A DNA stretch of 64,000 nucleotides from Antitrichia curtipendula (taxonomy: Eukaryota; Streptophyta; Bryopsida; Hypnales; Leucodontaceae), in the NCBI GenBank assembly GCA_951230915.1, contig OX579638.1:3800696-3864695 (forward strand), written 5' to 3'. The notes beneath the pieces were generated by a model. The model was not told the DNA's origin. It made no database searches and saw only the letters and a list, made by a program, of their open reading frames with translations. Both the position numbers and the translations under genes were made by a program. This document shows positions 1-14,115 of the stretch, one piece after another (positions within the stretch are counted from its first letter, which is position 1; each line of letters opens with the position of its first letter).

Positions 1-164
1 GCGACGGATTGACTGTCTAGGAGATGGCCCGACGCTATCGCAGAATGGACAGACTTCATCTGCGCTCCGGATGGTCCCGTCAGTATCGGCGACGGGCTGT
101 GACCCGTCATGACATCCGGACGTGAAAAGCCCATGTCACGTCCGGATAGACAACCCTGTTGTGT

Positions 165-276
165 ACAACTTCTATTAAAATTTTAGACAAAAATATGAAA
201 ATCTCCAATTATAGGTACCTGCCAAAAATTTCTATATTGCCGAAAAACGCATGATTGTTGGTCCTTTAGGGATTAA
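165..276 (-). mobile_element. terminal fragment of the TTAA-flanked repeat family
   Basis: Read on the minus strand, this begins TTAATCCCTAAAGGACC and continues with sequence that aligns by eye to the first ~110 bp of the intact copy at 24950-25876; both share a stretch like GGCAA-ATA then TTTTAATAGAAGTTGT. Only the terminus is present; the rest is missing or lies outside the alignment. No coding potential. Confidence 0.6.
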
Positions 277-781
277 TAGCCCCAACAAATTAAGACTCAT
301 TAACTTTGTTTGTCTAGTGTCCTTCAATTGGACAAAGTGTAGCAAGGTTGCCAAAACTCTCAATAAAGCAAGATTGTTTCATCATGCCATTCAAGTATCC
401 ACTTTCGTTTCTTTCTACATTTCCCCCTCAATAAAACTTTTCAGTCCATGAAGAGTTTGGCATTTTGAAATCACATTGATAGCAATGAGGATAAAAGTCC
501 AAAACATAATTATTTCCAGTTTCTTTTGGTTGTAAAGCTTTGGATTGTAGGGAGAATTAACATGACTACAATATTAATTGGTTCTGATGAAGCCCACAGA
601 GATATCTTATTGTGTCGTGTCTCTCCATCCTTATGGTGGTTGCAATAAAAATACCTTAGTTGACACAACAGTCGACTTAATTGATGTAAAGTAATTAAAT
701 GCTTCTAAAATCATCAAATCATATTTTTTATTTTTAAATAGTCTAATGGTAGCTTGTTGGAAGTTGAAAGAAGCTTCCACT
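277..781. other. AT-rich flank, no gene seen
   Basis: I see no conserved ORF, RNA gene or clear repeat here. The stretch ends with the ACT trinucleotide (779-781) that is the left target duplication of the CACTA element. Confidence 0.5.
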
Positions 782-789
782 CACTACAA

Positions 790-1480
790 CAAAACCTGCA
801 TTTTATGACTGCAAAAATATGACTAGGGATGACTGGCGACTGCTCGCAGTCATATTTTGGGAGGCCAACATTTTGGAAAAAAATATGACTGCAAATATGA
901 CTGCCAGTCATATTTTGGCCTTGTATTTCATGGGCGTATAGTATACGTCCATTGGGAACAACTAAGTACTTTATAGGGAACAATAGGGAACATATTCAGG
1001 GAACGTCTAGTCATATTATGTAGTCATATTTTTGTATCAATCATATTTTATAGTCATATATTTTTGGTGGTGACATTTTTTTGTTTTTGGTAGCCCAAGG
1101 AAAATTTGGGCGGGGAACATGTTTGAAGAGCACCTAGTTATATTTTTGCTTGAGTCATATTTTATAGTTATATTTTTTGAGGAGTCATATTTTGTAGTCA
1201 CATTTTTTTTCATAGTCATTTTTTTTTCTTTTTGAGCAAGGAACATGTTTGAAGAGCAATCAATCATATTTTTGCTTGAGTTATATTTTGTAGTCATATT
1301 TTGGGGGGAGTCATATTTTGCAGTCACATTTTTTTAATAGTCATTTTATCTCCTTTTGGGGCAACTGATGGAAAATTTGGATAGGAAATATATTTGGATT
1401 TTGGAGAGCACCTAGTCATATTTGTGCTTTAGTCATATTTGAGGGGGGAGTCATTTTTTTTACTTTTTGGATAGTCCAAG
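790..1480 (+). repeat. left subterminal motif array of the CACTA element
   Basis: About fifteen copies of AGTCATATTTT or close variants (AGTCACATTTTT, AGTTATATTTT) lie in one orientation, irregularly spaced. The same motif is inverted at the right end. Small ORFs here only translate the repeat. Confidence 0.8.
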
Positions 1481-2667
1481 GAAAAGGGGGTCAATCTAAG
1501 ATGACCTTCTAGTATTTGGGTTGTAGATCTCATTCCTTAGGGTGTAGGCATAACTTTATTTCATGCCTATTAAAAATTTGTTGTTGTTGTATGTTGTGCC
1601 TATTATAGAATTTGTGTTCAAATATTTGGAGTGGCATATGTTTACATTTTAATTAATAAATTTAAATTTCTCATAGGGGTTACAAAGGAAGTAGAGAAAA
1701 GTGAAACAATTAACAACATGAGACAATAGATGGATTCATTCCTAGCCCATTTTGTTGGAAAGCATAGGAAAAGGATCTCAAAATGCATATTAAATATGTT
1801 TTGGTTTTTTATGGCAAATTTTCTTCAAGTTGAAATATATATTTGGTGACAAAGATAATCCTATAAAATATTGGTTCAAATATAGAGATTGTTGATTTCT
1901 TTAATGAGAGAGAAGGAATATTGTTTAACAAATAATTTAAGCCATGAGGACATGAATCCACATCTAGTTTGTACACTAACAAATTGGTTGCACTAGCAGA
2001 TTAACTAATTATGTTGATTGATTGTACATGGTGGCTTATACAAATTAAAAGCTAATTATATTGGTTGATACAAAGTGAAATCTAATACAATTAATTAGTG
2101 ATGTAGATTAAAGATTGTGAGGTTTAGAAAAAATACTTGAAGCTTGAATAAAATAAAATTTAAAGAGAGAAAAAGAGTGTAAGAAAAATTCATCCTTGAG
2201 TATTCATAAAGCAAGAGCAAGTGAGGAATGCCATTTGTATTCAAAGTCTAAGAGTTTGAAGTAGAAGTAGAAGTTCCAAGTTGCTACTTAAAGCTTTGGG
2301 CTGTTGGGCATAGTTAGAGACTAAGTTGACCCCTTTATAGAGTTTTGACTTTGTATTAAACAAATATTGTTGATTGTAATATGCATAGTTGACCAAAAGA
2401 AATTTTAAGGTCTTCAATAGATACATATTTAGCACTTATGAAGATTATGTCATTACAATTATTTGACTTCTAGAATTAAAAAAATTTAATTAGTAGTAAC
2501 TGAAATCAAAGATTGCAATTCTAAAATAATCCAAAAAAAGAGAAAAAAATAAAAATATATATAATTTTTTTGGAAAAAGTCAAGAGAGAGAAGTAGAAAG
2601 AAATATGTTGAAAGAAAAAAAGTTGATCATAGATAGAATTTATACACCTTATTGTAAAAGTCGTTAT

Positions 2668-3603
2668 TTAACCCCTAAAGGATCAAACACCATTTTTTGA
2701 TAACTTAGCGATTTTAGGCAGCTTACTACAACCGGAACTCTTTTCTTTTTTTCTTTGAAATTTTCACACAAAATATGCCCAAGGAGTAGCTTTGAGGCCG
2801 GACAATTTTCATAACTATTGAGTATGTGGTTAAAAAGTTATTGCATGATATGTCATTTTCATTGGGTAGCAGGCAGCCCGGGCAGTTGAAAAAAATTCTT
2901 TAAAAATCACTCAAAAAAAAAATTAAAATATGAAATTGGTTCTTTAGATTTATATATATAAGTGAAGCTTTGAATCATTCCATTTTGATTAATGAAATGA
3001 AAGTTTTGAAGAGTTTTATTTTGAAGGTAGTTATGGAACCTCTATTCTAAAATAAACTTTGAAGTCCTTTATTTAACTGAATTTCCAATATATTTGAAAA
3101 AAAATAAAAGCATTGGGTGTAGAGTTTTAATTTCAACATTTTTCAATTCCATTTTATTTCTACACCCAATGTTTTCATTTTTCAATTCCATATTTAATTT
3201 CGTAACAGTTTAATGTTTTGAACATTCTCTACCACTTTCTACTTACTATTTTTTTCCTATATGTTTTACAATTCCAAATAATCTGAAAACTTTCAAGCAT
3301 GTAGCCAACTTGCCTTGAAGAATGAATCCAAAGAAGTACCACCATTTTGGACATTTCTTCATACAAATGTGACCTTGTGAAGTGCAACCGCCTAGATTTT
3401 TGTCAATTCAAACACTATTATCTTGCAATCTACATGGTAGAAATTTCTGAATTTTTTTTTACAACTTCTCAAACTAGTTTAATACAAGATCCTATGGTCA
3501 CATTTTTCCAAATTTTTTTTTTCTAAAATTTGGTACTTGTATTAGAAATAGCAGTTTTGGAGCAATTTTGGTGAAAACAAAATTTCTTACCTTTAGGGAT
3601 TAA
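2668..3603 (+). mobile_element. TTAA-flanked ~930-bp repeat, copy 1 (nested in the CACTA element)
   Basis: It starts TTAACCCCTAAAGGA and ends CTTTAGGGATTAA, giving short inverted ends with TTAA at both edges. The 936-bp interior aligns by eye along its length with copies at 24950-25876, 26313-27252 (inverted) and 37889-38820. Shared landmarks are a GGGCAGTT block, a TGAATCATTCCATTTTGA block and AATAAACTTTGAAGTC. No coding capacity, so it is non-autonomous. Confidence 0.75.
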
Positions 3604-5059
3604 GTTGTATACAAAGATACAAAAAACGCAACAAAAATGAATCAAGGTAGGCCTTATGATACAACCATAATATGCATGTTGAAAAATGGGTATGAGGTGG
3701 AAATGGATTCTGAGGCATGTCTTTGAATTTGGCACTTTGTTATTTTTTTGGTAGAAATCGTAATTATATTAGAAATTAGAAGTTTAACTCAAACCTAAGA
3801 ATTTATTAAAATCCAACTCTGAATTCAAAATCATTTAGGTAATTTTTAAAGGTTTTCAAGAATATATCACACTTTTAAAAATGTATAAAAAAATAAGGAA
3901 AATAGATTATAATGAAATCAGATAATCAAGAGCATTAATTATTAGATTAAAAACATCAAAATTCATCTAATTCAAGCTAAAAAGGGACCTTACATTTAGG
4001 TGACATTTATAATGCAATCTTGAAAGCAAAAGTTAATTTAGACTTATAGGCTAGAAGAAAATGTTAGATAAAGTTTTAAAAAAAATATAAGAGATAGAAC
4101 CTTATCTATCCATAATTTTTGCTAAAAATATCCCACTTTAAAGATTTTACTGTTTTTGATTAGGCATGCAACATTCTACAATTTAAGCTATCAAAAATTT
4201 GAAATTTTCAACTTGGATTTGGAAGACTAGAGCTTTGGCTTAGATTGGCTAGAACCATCCAAAACCACCTCAAACTTTTAGTTTTTATATTTTTTGTCAG
4301 TTTTAATTAAGATGTGAACCACTTATGATTTATCATTAGTTTGTTCAATGATTAGAATGTCAATTGAATAATACTTAAATATCCAACTTAAGACTTAGCT
4401 CAACAATAAAGAACATGATTGTGCATGCCTTATCTCAAGGATATAGTAAAAACACTCACACATGTTCTGTATTGAAGGTTGTTTATTTATTCGGAAGGTT
4501 CACAACAATGTCATATAAGCCACATTTTAGAGGGTCTCTGTAGGCCCTATATGAGTCACAAAATTATTCATATGAAGATTGAGGCTCACTGTAGGCATGT
4601 GTATGCTTGTATTGCAATTAAAAGATGGTTGTTTGGATGTTCTTACAAGGATACACTTAGACTATAAAAGGATAATCCCTTGCTTTATTTCAAAGATGCA
4701 CTTAAATAGCACCTCTATTAAATACTTTCACTCCCACACTCTTTGTACACTTTTTTTTTCTATAATTGTAGGTGTTTAAGGCCTTGCAGTTTTCCTTTAA
4801 GCATTTTGTGAAGTTGTAGTGTCAATATGTTTTCACTTTGGATCAGATTTGATTATTAAAATAGCTTAGTTGCTTAGTATAGTCATATTTGGTCAGTTGT
4901 GTGACTATATCAAGTCACATGACTAGAACAAGTCATGCGCATGATTAAAACAAGTCACATGATTAGGATTTTGAAACCCTAGCCGCCATTGATTTAGGGT
5001 TTTGAAACCCTAGCCGTCGTTTTTTGTACCCCTCCCCTTCAAAGTGCAACATTTGATTC

Positions 5060-5990
5060 TTTTTCTTTTTCTTTGCTTCTTGTTGTCTCCTAAGTTTTGT
5101 TGCCTCTTAGTTCTTGTTTCTTGCTACCTTTTAGCACTTGCTTTTTGTTGTCTCCTAAGTTTTGTTGCCTCTTAGTTCTTGTTTCTTGCTACCTTTTAGC
5201 ACTTGCTTTTTGTTGTCTCCTAAGTTTTGTTGCTTGTTAGAATCTTAGTTCTTGTTTCTTGCTACCTTTTAGCTCTTGCTTGTTGTTGTCTCCTAAGTTA
5301 TGTTGCCTCTTAGTTCTTGTTTCTTGCTACCTTTTAGCTCTTGCTTGTTGTTGTCTCCTAAGTTAAGTTGCCTCTTAGAATCTTAGTTCTTGTTTCTTAC
5401 TACCTTTTAGCTCTTGCTTCTTGTTGTCTCCTAAGTTTTATTGTCTATTAGTTCTTGTTTCTTGCTACTTTTTAATTCTTCCTTATTTTTGCTTCTTAAT
5501 TCTTGCTTCTTGTTGCTTATTAGTTCATGCTTCTTATTGCCTTGAAGTTCTTGTTTTTTGCTACTTTTTAATTCTTTCTTATTTTTGCTTCTTAATTCTT
5601 GCTTCTTGTTGCTTATTAGTTCATGCTTCTTATTGCCTTGAAGTTCTTGTTTTTTGCTACCTTTTAGCTTTTGCTTCTTTTTGTTTTTTAGTTCTTGTTT
5701 CTTTTTGTTTCTTAATTTTTGTTTCTTGTTGCCTCTTTGTTTATACTCTTTGTTTGCTCTTGTTTCTTTTTGCTTCTTATTGCATCTTATTTTTTGCTTT
5801 TTCTTGTTATTTGTTGCATTTTGTTGCATCTTAATTTGTGCTTCTTGTTGTTTCTTGTTACATCTTAATTCTAGCTTCTTCTTACTTCTTGTTGCATCTT
5901 ATTGCATCTTACCTTTTAGCACTTGTTATCTTTTGCTTCTTGTTTCTTCTATCACTATTATTATTCTTTTTTCTTGTCTATTTGTAATTT
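5060..5990. repeat. pyrimidine-rich tandem array inside the CACTA element
   Basis: From 5081 to about 5435 a unit containing GTCTCCTAAGTT, TTGCCTCTTAG and TTGCTACCTTTTAGC repeats about six times with a period of 65-73 bp. It then passes into a second array with a ~108-bp period (5440-5650) and degenerate TTCTTGTT-rich sequence to 5990. The plus strand is almost free of G outside the TTG and TAG motifs. Long ORFs on both strands are low-complexity by-products. Confidence 0.8.
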
Positions 5991-6679
5991 CTAAATAAAT
6001 AATGGTTATGATGTCATTATTTCTTGTTACTTACTTGTAATTTCTAAAGATATAGTAGTTATGGTGTTATTCTTTCCTCTTTATTATTTTGAATTTTTAA
6101 AGATATAGTGGTTAACTAGCTATGACTTTTTTTTAAATCTTAAATTTATACTACATATTTTGTGTTGCCTTATATCTTTGAAGGTTGATCTATATTGTTT
6201 ATTCACTGAAAATTAACCTTGTTGATTGTATATGTAGGCACCAAAAGCTGGAATAAAGTTATTGGAGGCTACTTACAACATTCAAAAAGCAACATCTTCA
6301 CATCTTTGTAAGGAATATAGGTCCTATAAGTGTGTGGGAATATACATTTATAGAATGTCATTGTGATATATTTTATATTAATGACTACTAAATGTCACTG
6401 AAAAGAGTCACATTCTTTCTTGTATTTTTTCTTAGTGTAAGTATCTCTTGTCCGTCTCAAAAATTGTATATACTTGTTTTTAATTTGATAGAGTCTTTTG
6501 TTTAGTTGCTAAACCATGTTGGTGCATGATTGCAATGCGTCATGTTCATTTTGAATGTATGAAAAATATGATTGTAGTTCATGACATAAGCTATTTTATA
6601 AACCTAAGTCATTCCAATTACAAACTACACACAAATCTAAGAAATGCAACTCTCACTAATATGGAATTTCATTTGCTTG

Positions 6680-7420
6680 AGTCATATTTCACAATATATC
6701 TTGGCCAAAATATGTTGTGAAATATGACTCAACAACAGTCACATTAACCAAAAATATGACTCACAACATTCATATTTTACATTTATTTTAAATGACTCAT
6801 GAGGGTTAGATTCCACATCAATAGAAAATATGACTTCTAAGAATCATTTTCTACATCAACAGAGAATATGACTCATAAAAGTCATTTTATTACATCAACA
6901 AAAAAATATGACTCATAAGAGTCATTTCTCACATCAATATAAAATATGACTCACAAAAGTCATATTCCACATCAACCAAAAATATGACTCACAAGAGTCA
7001 TTTATCACATCAATAGAAAATATGACTCACAAAAGTTATATTCTACATCAATCAAAAATATGATTGTACAAAGTCATATGCCATGTCAATCCAAATATGA
7101 CTCATTGTAGTCATATTCCACATCAGCCAAAAATATGACTACATAGAGTCATATGCCACGTAGGATTTTTTTTCTTTGCTCGGGCAGCTCAAGAGAAAGT
7201 CAAAAATTCAAGGGTAATCAACATATACTCCATGTTGGCAAAATATGGCGTATTATACTCTCAATCTAGATGACTACAAATATGATTCATTAAAAATATG
7301 ACTAGTCGGTAATGATTGGACCTAGTCATATCGCGCGTCATCTACAGTGATTTCTGCAGAAGTCATATTTTGAGATTTTACGACTCACTGCAGTCATATT
7401 TTGCAGTCATAAAACATCCA
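6680..7420 (-). repeat. right subterminal array of ~36-bp units, CACTA element
   Basis: Units of about 36 bp, each with AAAATATGACTCA followed by AGTCATTT and a CACATCAA spacer, repeat about ten times between 6790 and 7150. Looser copies continue to the terminus. Each unit holds the motif in both orientations (ATGACT and AGTCAT), so each is internally dyad-symmetric, unlike the simpler left array. Confidence 0.8.
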
Positions 7421-7433
7421 TTTTGTTGTAGTG

Positions 7434-9790
7434 ACTAATATACTTTATTGTCAGCATTTTTTAGACACCATATAAATAAAGTAATAAATATTAGAAAGCG
7501 TGTATCCAAAATCAATCATGTTCGCTTACAAATGGAAGTTGTAAAATTTAGATAAGAATTTGTAGAAGTAGATTTTAAAAACAGATTGCATTTAGGTGTG
7601 CTTATCTTAATGCCTAAAGTAACAAAAAACTCTAATCCATTTTTGAACTGGCATAACTAAAGAGTCTATTCATCATGGGTCCAACACCAATTCTTATAGG
7701 ACTTATATAAGTGACACAAGACTACCGTAGATATCTATCGGCACGTCTAGCATTGGTTTGTCAATAATTATTACAAGGGTGATTGAAAAAATGATTGGTT
7801 GATTTTGCACCATTTTGGTTGTTTCCATGTTTATTTGAGGGGAGAATACTTTAAAATTAGAAGAAAAAAATATTTCATATAAAAAATATATTTAATATAT
7901 ACACCTTTAAGAAGATGATACCCCAAGAAGGAAAAGCATAGAAAATGTTTCTAAGTAAGAGAACTTGAAAAGTGTAAAATCCCAAGAAAATGGGAACTTC
8001 AATGTTTTAATTAAGAAAAAAAATTGAAAAAAGATTTCTAAAGACACAAAAAAATTGGACAATTATAAGCACTTGATGGTAGAGAGATTTCAACCAAATA
8101 ATGAGCTTGAAATAATTTTCAATATTCAAAAGTGTATGTCTCCGGGAGCCCTATTTGCACAAATGTGGTGGACATAAAATAATTTATTTTTAAATGTCCC
8201 TTGATAGGAATATGTCCACCTATTCTAGAAATAGATCACAAAAATTTGAACTTTGTATCATTAATTTTGGGTACTCGATAGTACTCAAAACACATGAACC
8301 TGAAAGTGTAGCAAATTAGAAAAATAAATCAAAAATTCACTTTTAAATACAAAATGATTTTTTTTATTTCTGAAAAATGACAAATAGAATTACAATAGAA
8401 ACATCCATCTCCAAATTTAAAAAATTCAAATTCATCAGGTTTATGTTTAAAAATTATAGCAAATCACAAGTCCATCACACAGTACGTGTGACATAATTAA
8501 GGACTAGTCTTTCTTGCAAACACCCAAAAGTGAGAAAAAAAATTTGATATCCATTCTCAAATTTATAATAATTTCAGCTTTTGAAAAATCAACGTATATT
8601 AAATTTTACTAATCCTTGTCATTGTGCCTCAATCTAAGCTTTACAAGCCACATTGTATTTGAGTGGTAGCAAGAAAACAAGATCTTTATACAAGTGGGGT
8701 GGTAGAAGGTACAACAACCCATGTGGAATATGTATATTAGGATCTATAAGAATTCAACCGCTTATAGTCATCAAAAGTAGGAATTGTGTTCAAAGCAAAG
8801 TTCAACCTTCAATTAGACATAGTAAAGTTATTTTTTTCTAAAAGCTTTGAACTAAGTAAATGCAGAAAATCAAGTTAACTTTCAACTACAAAATTTATTA
8901 TGTGATTTAAATCTTCCAATAATAAAATAGATATGGACAAAGTGCAAAGAGGAGGTTTGAAAATGTTAGAGAAATTGCCCCTTCTAGCCCTTTTCTAAAT
9001 TTTGTCCAAAACTATTTATTAGAGGCTCTAAAAGACAAATAACTTTTTCATTTCTTAGTTAGCTTCATTTCCTAAGTTTTCTTAATCTGAAGTTTTTTTT
9101 AAAACAATAAATCTACTATGCTTAAATGAAGTCTAAAGTTTTGCTCTAAACACAATTACCACATTGTTACAATGAGCGGTCATGCTCTCATCTTCAAATT
9201 ATCCCATACCCTCTTAGGATTCATGAAGGACAATGAATTTCACTATTTAAATGACCAATCCAATTTGATTATATTCAAGTGTCAATGGATAACCTACTCC
9301 ACCATTTTACCATCCAAAATTTCCTCAATGATAGATGGTGAAATGGTGGTTTGATATAAAACTCAAAAATATTAATTTTTAAGCATTATTTGACTTTAGT
9401 TTCCCTTGATTTCAATTCCTAAGGTCTTTAATTTAAAAAAGAAAATCAGTTTTACTTTTTCTAATTAATTTCTGTCAAACCTGGTAGACACCTACGAGAC
9501 ATACTTTTTATTAGACAAAGAATTCTATACTACTAACTTAGTTAGTGCCTTCATAAATTAAGCACGTTGAAACCAAAACTGCACCTAATCAACACTACAT
9601 ATTCTTTTTTTTCATTTGATGTCTCTAAATGCAAGATTTGGGTACATAACTAGTGTCATTTTTCTTCAAAATAATGTTAGTTTTGGGTATGATTACCTTC
9701 AATAGTCCACTCAAATCATCACCTAAAATGTACAAAATCAATTCATTTCAAGTAGAGATTTTAGGTGCTCATATCTTAAATTAGAGCTCT
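7434..9790. other. AT-rich intergenic DNA, nothing recognised
   Basis: Apart from short A/T runs I see no conserved protein fragment, RNA gene or clear terminal-repeat structure. ORFs of 60-63 residues here show no family features. Confidence 0.5.
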
Positions 9791-11559
9791 CTAATAAGAT
9801 CTGAGATTTCAGATCGGCGATTGGGAAAGTGCCAATTTCTTAAAATTTTGCCGTTGCAATGAACATTTGAACATGACATTGTATAGAGCAATGCCACTCG
9901 TCATCGGGGATTGCGATAAACAAAGGGCCACCAAGGAGGATGGAGCCCAACGAGAAGGCTGTTTATTTACAACAATCCTCGATGACAAGCAGCAATTGCT
10001 CGACGTAAACCACAAGCAGGAATGAAAAATTTGAACAATTTGGATGAAACCATGGACGGGAATCAACAAATTGAATGAAAAAATGCATAATGCTCGATTA
10101 CGTGGTTTTGCCCGCATAATCGTGCATTACGACTTCATTGTGACATAGAACCTGCCCCGCAAATGCATAGGAAGATTCATGGCCATGGTTTACATGGTGT
10201 TGGTAGCTCCTGCTGTTGCTCATTAAACTTCCACAGAAGTGGTGCACCATTCTATAGCCAGCTTGCGTTCTATGCACAGTCACGTTCAAATGTAACTTAG
10301 ATTGTACTAACTTTGACATTTTAACTGAAAATTGCCAACTGAATGGAAATTCCCTTTGGACCTTCCTTGCAGAAACAGTGACTACTGTACATCAGACAAG
10401 AATTCAAATCCACACAAGCAACCCTTCACAGAAAGGGAAACTAATACAGTTGACTGCAGCGCACTGCAAGTAAGGTAGAACAAACCCCCATTCCAGACAT
10501 TTTGGATAAGTCACATTCCAGGCTATTTTTATTGGGAAAAAAAATAAAATAACTTGCTTTAGGGAGCTTAATTGCATGAAATGAAGATAACATGTGACTC
10601 AAATGGGCAGAATTTATGCCTTAATTACACATTATCATCAATTCTTCAATTCACTCTCAAATCAATGCAAAGCCCTAAGGCTTTAAAAATCACATGAAGT
10701 CTGAAAATTATTTTTCCAATTGCAACATTGTTTATGGAAGGGTGCTACCTTAATTTCTCCCCAAACGACTTTTAACATCTATTCCCTCAATCCACTAAAA
10801 AACTCTGAATTAGAAATAGTGCTATTAACATTCTTGCACAAATGAAACTGCAGGAGATCTATGTTATCCTTCGGTCATGCTTCACTACTCTCATGATTCT
10901 TCTGAAGAGACTTCATAAGTAGAAGATTGACGAACAAGCATCCATTTCGAGAGACCCACTGTGTATCGTCACAGATGCGTCATAGACGCAAACGGTCGAA
11001 GAACCATATAATTCGATCTACACAATGAGTTTCGAAGTTTTGAGCTCCTTGGCTACCAAAAGCTTCGATCACTGAAGAGTGAAATCCTTCTCCAGACTTG
11101 CATGCAACGCATAACGGATTGCAAACAGAAATTTTGTGAAATTCCTGATACATACTTGGATAAAATGCCTATTCAAGTCCCAGCCGGATTGCATTCTTCA
11201 GCTTATGAAGTGACCATCCCAGCCGGCTCGGATTCACATGTCAACTATTGGTCGACAATAAAGCAATTCCAAGTACATTCAAAGCGAAGGATGCATCATT
11301 CATACACAGGTAACTGAGAAAGCTATTTAAAAGAATTGGAAAGACACAAAACATAAACACATATCGAAAAGGCTCCAAGTTCCATGTGAAAGACTTTGAG
11401 AAACAAGTGCCAAATTTGAAGAACAATGATATTGGAATTATACTTTCTTTCTTGATTCTGACGCAACTTCATTCAATCTGGCCAAGACATGGGTACTCCA
11501 GCCCTCGCTCAGACCTACTACTCACGAGCAGGAAAATTAGGTGAATCAAAACCAGACTC
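9791..11559. other. more GC-balanced region downstream of RPS15A, no gene identified
   Basis: Base composition rises toward the RPS15A gene and the segment may include its 3' UTR (minus-strand transcription, just left of 11560). ORFs of up to 102 residues (for example minus 9809-10117) have no recognisable motif. An unrecognised non-coding RNA cannot be excluded. Confidence 0.4.
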
Positions 11560-13326
<1,767 letters not shown>

Positions 13327-13432
13327 GGCGACCTGCCTGCTGCACTGGCTGCAACAACAAAAAGGCGACGAATAAAACAAGGTACGTGCTCGGACGGAGT
13401 TGCAGCGACGAAGCGCGAGAGCGAAAGAGAGG

Positions 13433-13440
13433 AACCCTAA
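13433..13440. promoter_or_regulatory. telo-box upstream of RPS15A
   Basis: AACCCTAA lies ~110 bp upstream of the RPS15A start codon. Telo-boxes of this sequence are a known feature of plant ribosomal-protein and translation-related promoters. Whether it is in the promoter or the 5' UTR cannot be told without a transcription start. Confidence 0.6.
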
Positions 13441-13734
13441 TGCTTCTCTTTGCCTTTCAGTCACGCCGAGATCACCTACTTCCAGACCTAAAAATCCCAG
13501 GTTCGGTTTCATTCATCCCTTTTGTTTCTCTTTCCAGTTCGTTTGAAGGAAAAGAGCAGAAATTTCTTTAAAAAATATGAAATACTTTGAAAAATTCTGA
13601 GAACTTTTCACCATATGATAGTGCTTATCTATGACATTCTATATTTTAAGAACTTGGTAAAAATTTCTCAAATTCAAATTGCAATAACTATTTATTTAGG
13701 AGGAATATTTGAGAGTTTCAAATAGAAAGCCTAG

Positions 13735-14115
13735 AAATACAAGCCTACGAACCTTGAGCTTAGGTATAAATAGGTTCTCTACAACTATAGAAGGTGTTTA
13801 TAACATACATACTTGTGATACAAGTATCCTATAACCATGAAAAGTGCTTAAAATATGGGTACCTATAACATAGACATCTGTAATATAAATATCCTATAAC
13901 CATGGAAGGTACCTACATAGACTCATTTAGTATAATTGGACACCTACAACTATAAACATCATGTAAGCATGAAAGGTGCTTATAATATAAGTACTTACAA
14001 TGTAAACACTTATAATATAAATATCCTACAATTATGGAAGGCGCTTATAATATAGGTACCTATAACATAAGAACCTAGGCTCATAGACTTAAGATCCTAG
14101 GTTCACATACTAATA
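13735..14115. repeat. minisatellite-like repeat element, copy 1
   Basis: Degenerate tandem units built from CTATAACCATGGAAGGTGC, TATAATATAGGTACC and TATAACATA fill the segment. It is framed by CCTTGAGCTTAGG on the left and GATCCTAGGTTCACAT on the right. The same organisation and edge sequences occur at 39851-40131, so this is a dispersed element with an internal tandem array rather than a simple local repeat. Confidence 0.6.

Larger units (their letters stand above)
782..7433. mobile_element. complete 6.65-kb CACTA (En/Spm-type) DNA transposon, probably non-autonomous
   Basis: The left end reads CACTACAACAAAA and the right end is its inverted copy (TTTTGTTGTAGTG). A second matching block (TTTTATGACTGC) lies just inside both ends. 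The element is flanked by identical 3-bp ACT duplications at 779-781 and 7434-7436, the hallmark of the CACTA superfamily. Inside both ends are dense, oppositely oriented arrays of AGTCATATTTT-like motifs, matching the subterminal transposase-binding arrays known for this superfamily. The interior holds a nested TTAA-flanked element (2668-3603), gene-like 5'-leader sequence with two CCCTAGCCG blocks (~4975-5020) and a pyrimidine-rich tandem array. I found no TNPD/TNPA-like protein, so it probably depends on enzyme supplied in trans. Well-preserved ends and duplications suggest fairly recent insertion. Confidence 0.9.

Noticed and set aside
1037..1327. 96-residue repetitive ORF (minus)
   Set aside because: Translation of the left subterminal motif array.
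5421..5834. 132-137-residue overlapping ORFs on both strands, one Lys/Gln/Asn-rich and one Leu/Cys/Phe-rich
   Set aside because: They translate the pyrimidine-rich tandem array; periodicity follows the DNA repeat and no domain is present.
6790..7150. CRISPR-like regular ~36-bp repeats
   Set aside because: No unique spacers, no cas genes, eukaryotic context; the units are the subterminal array of the CACTA element.
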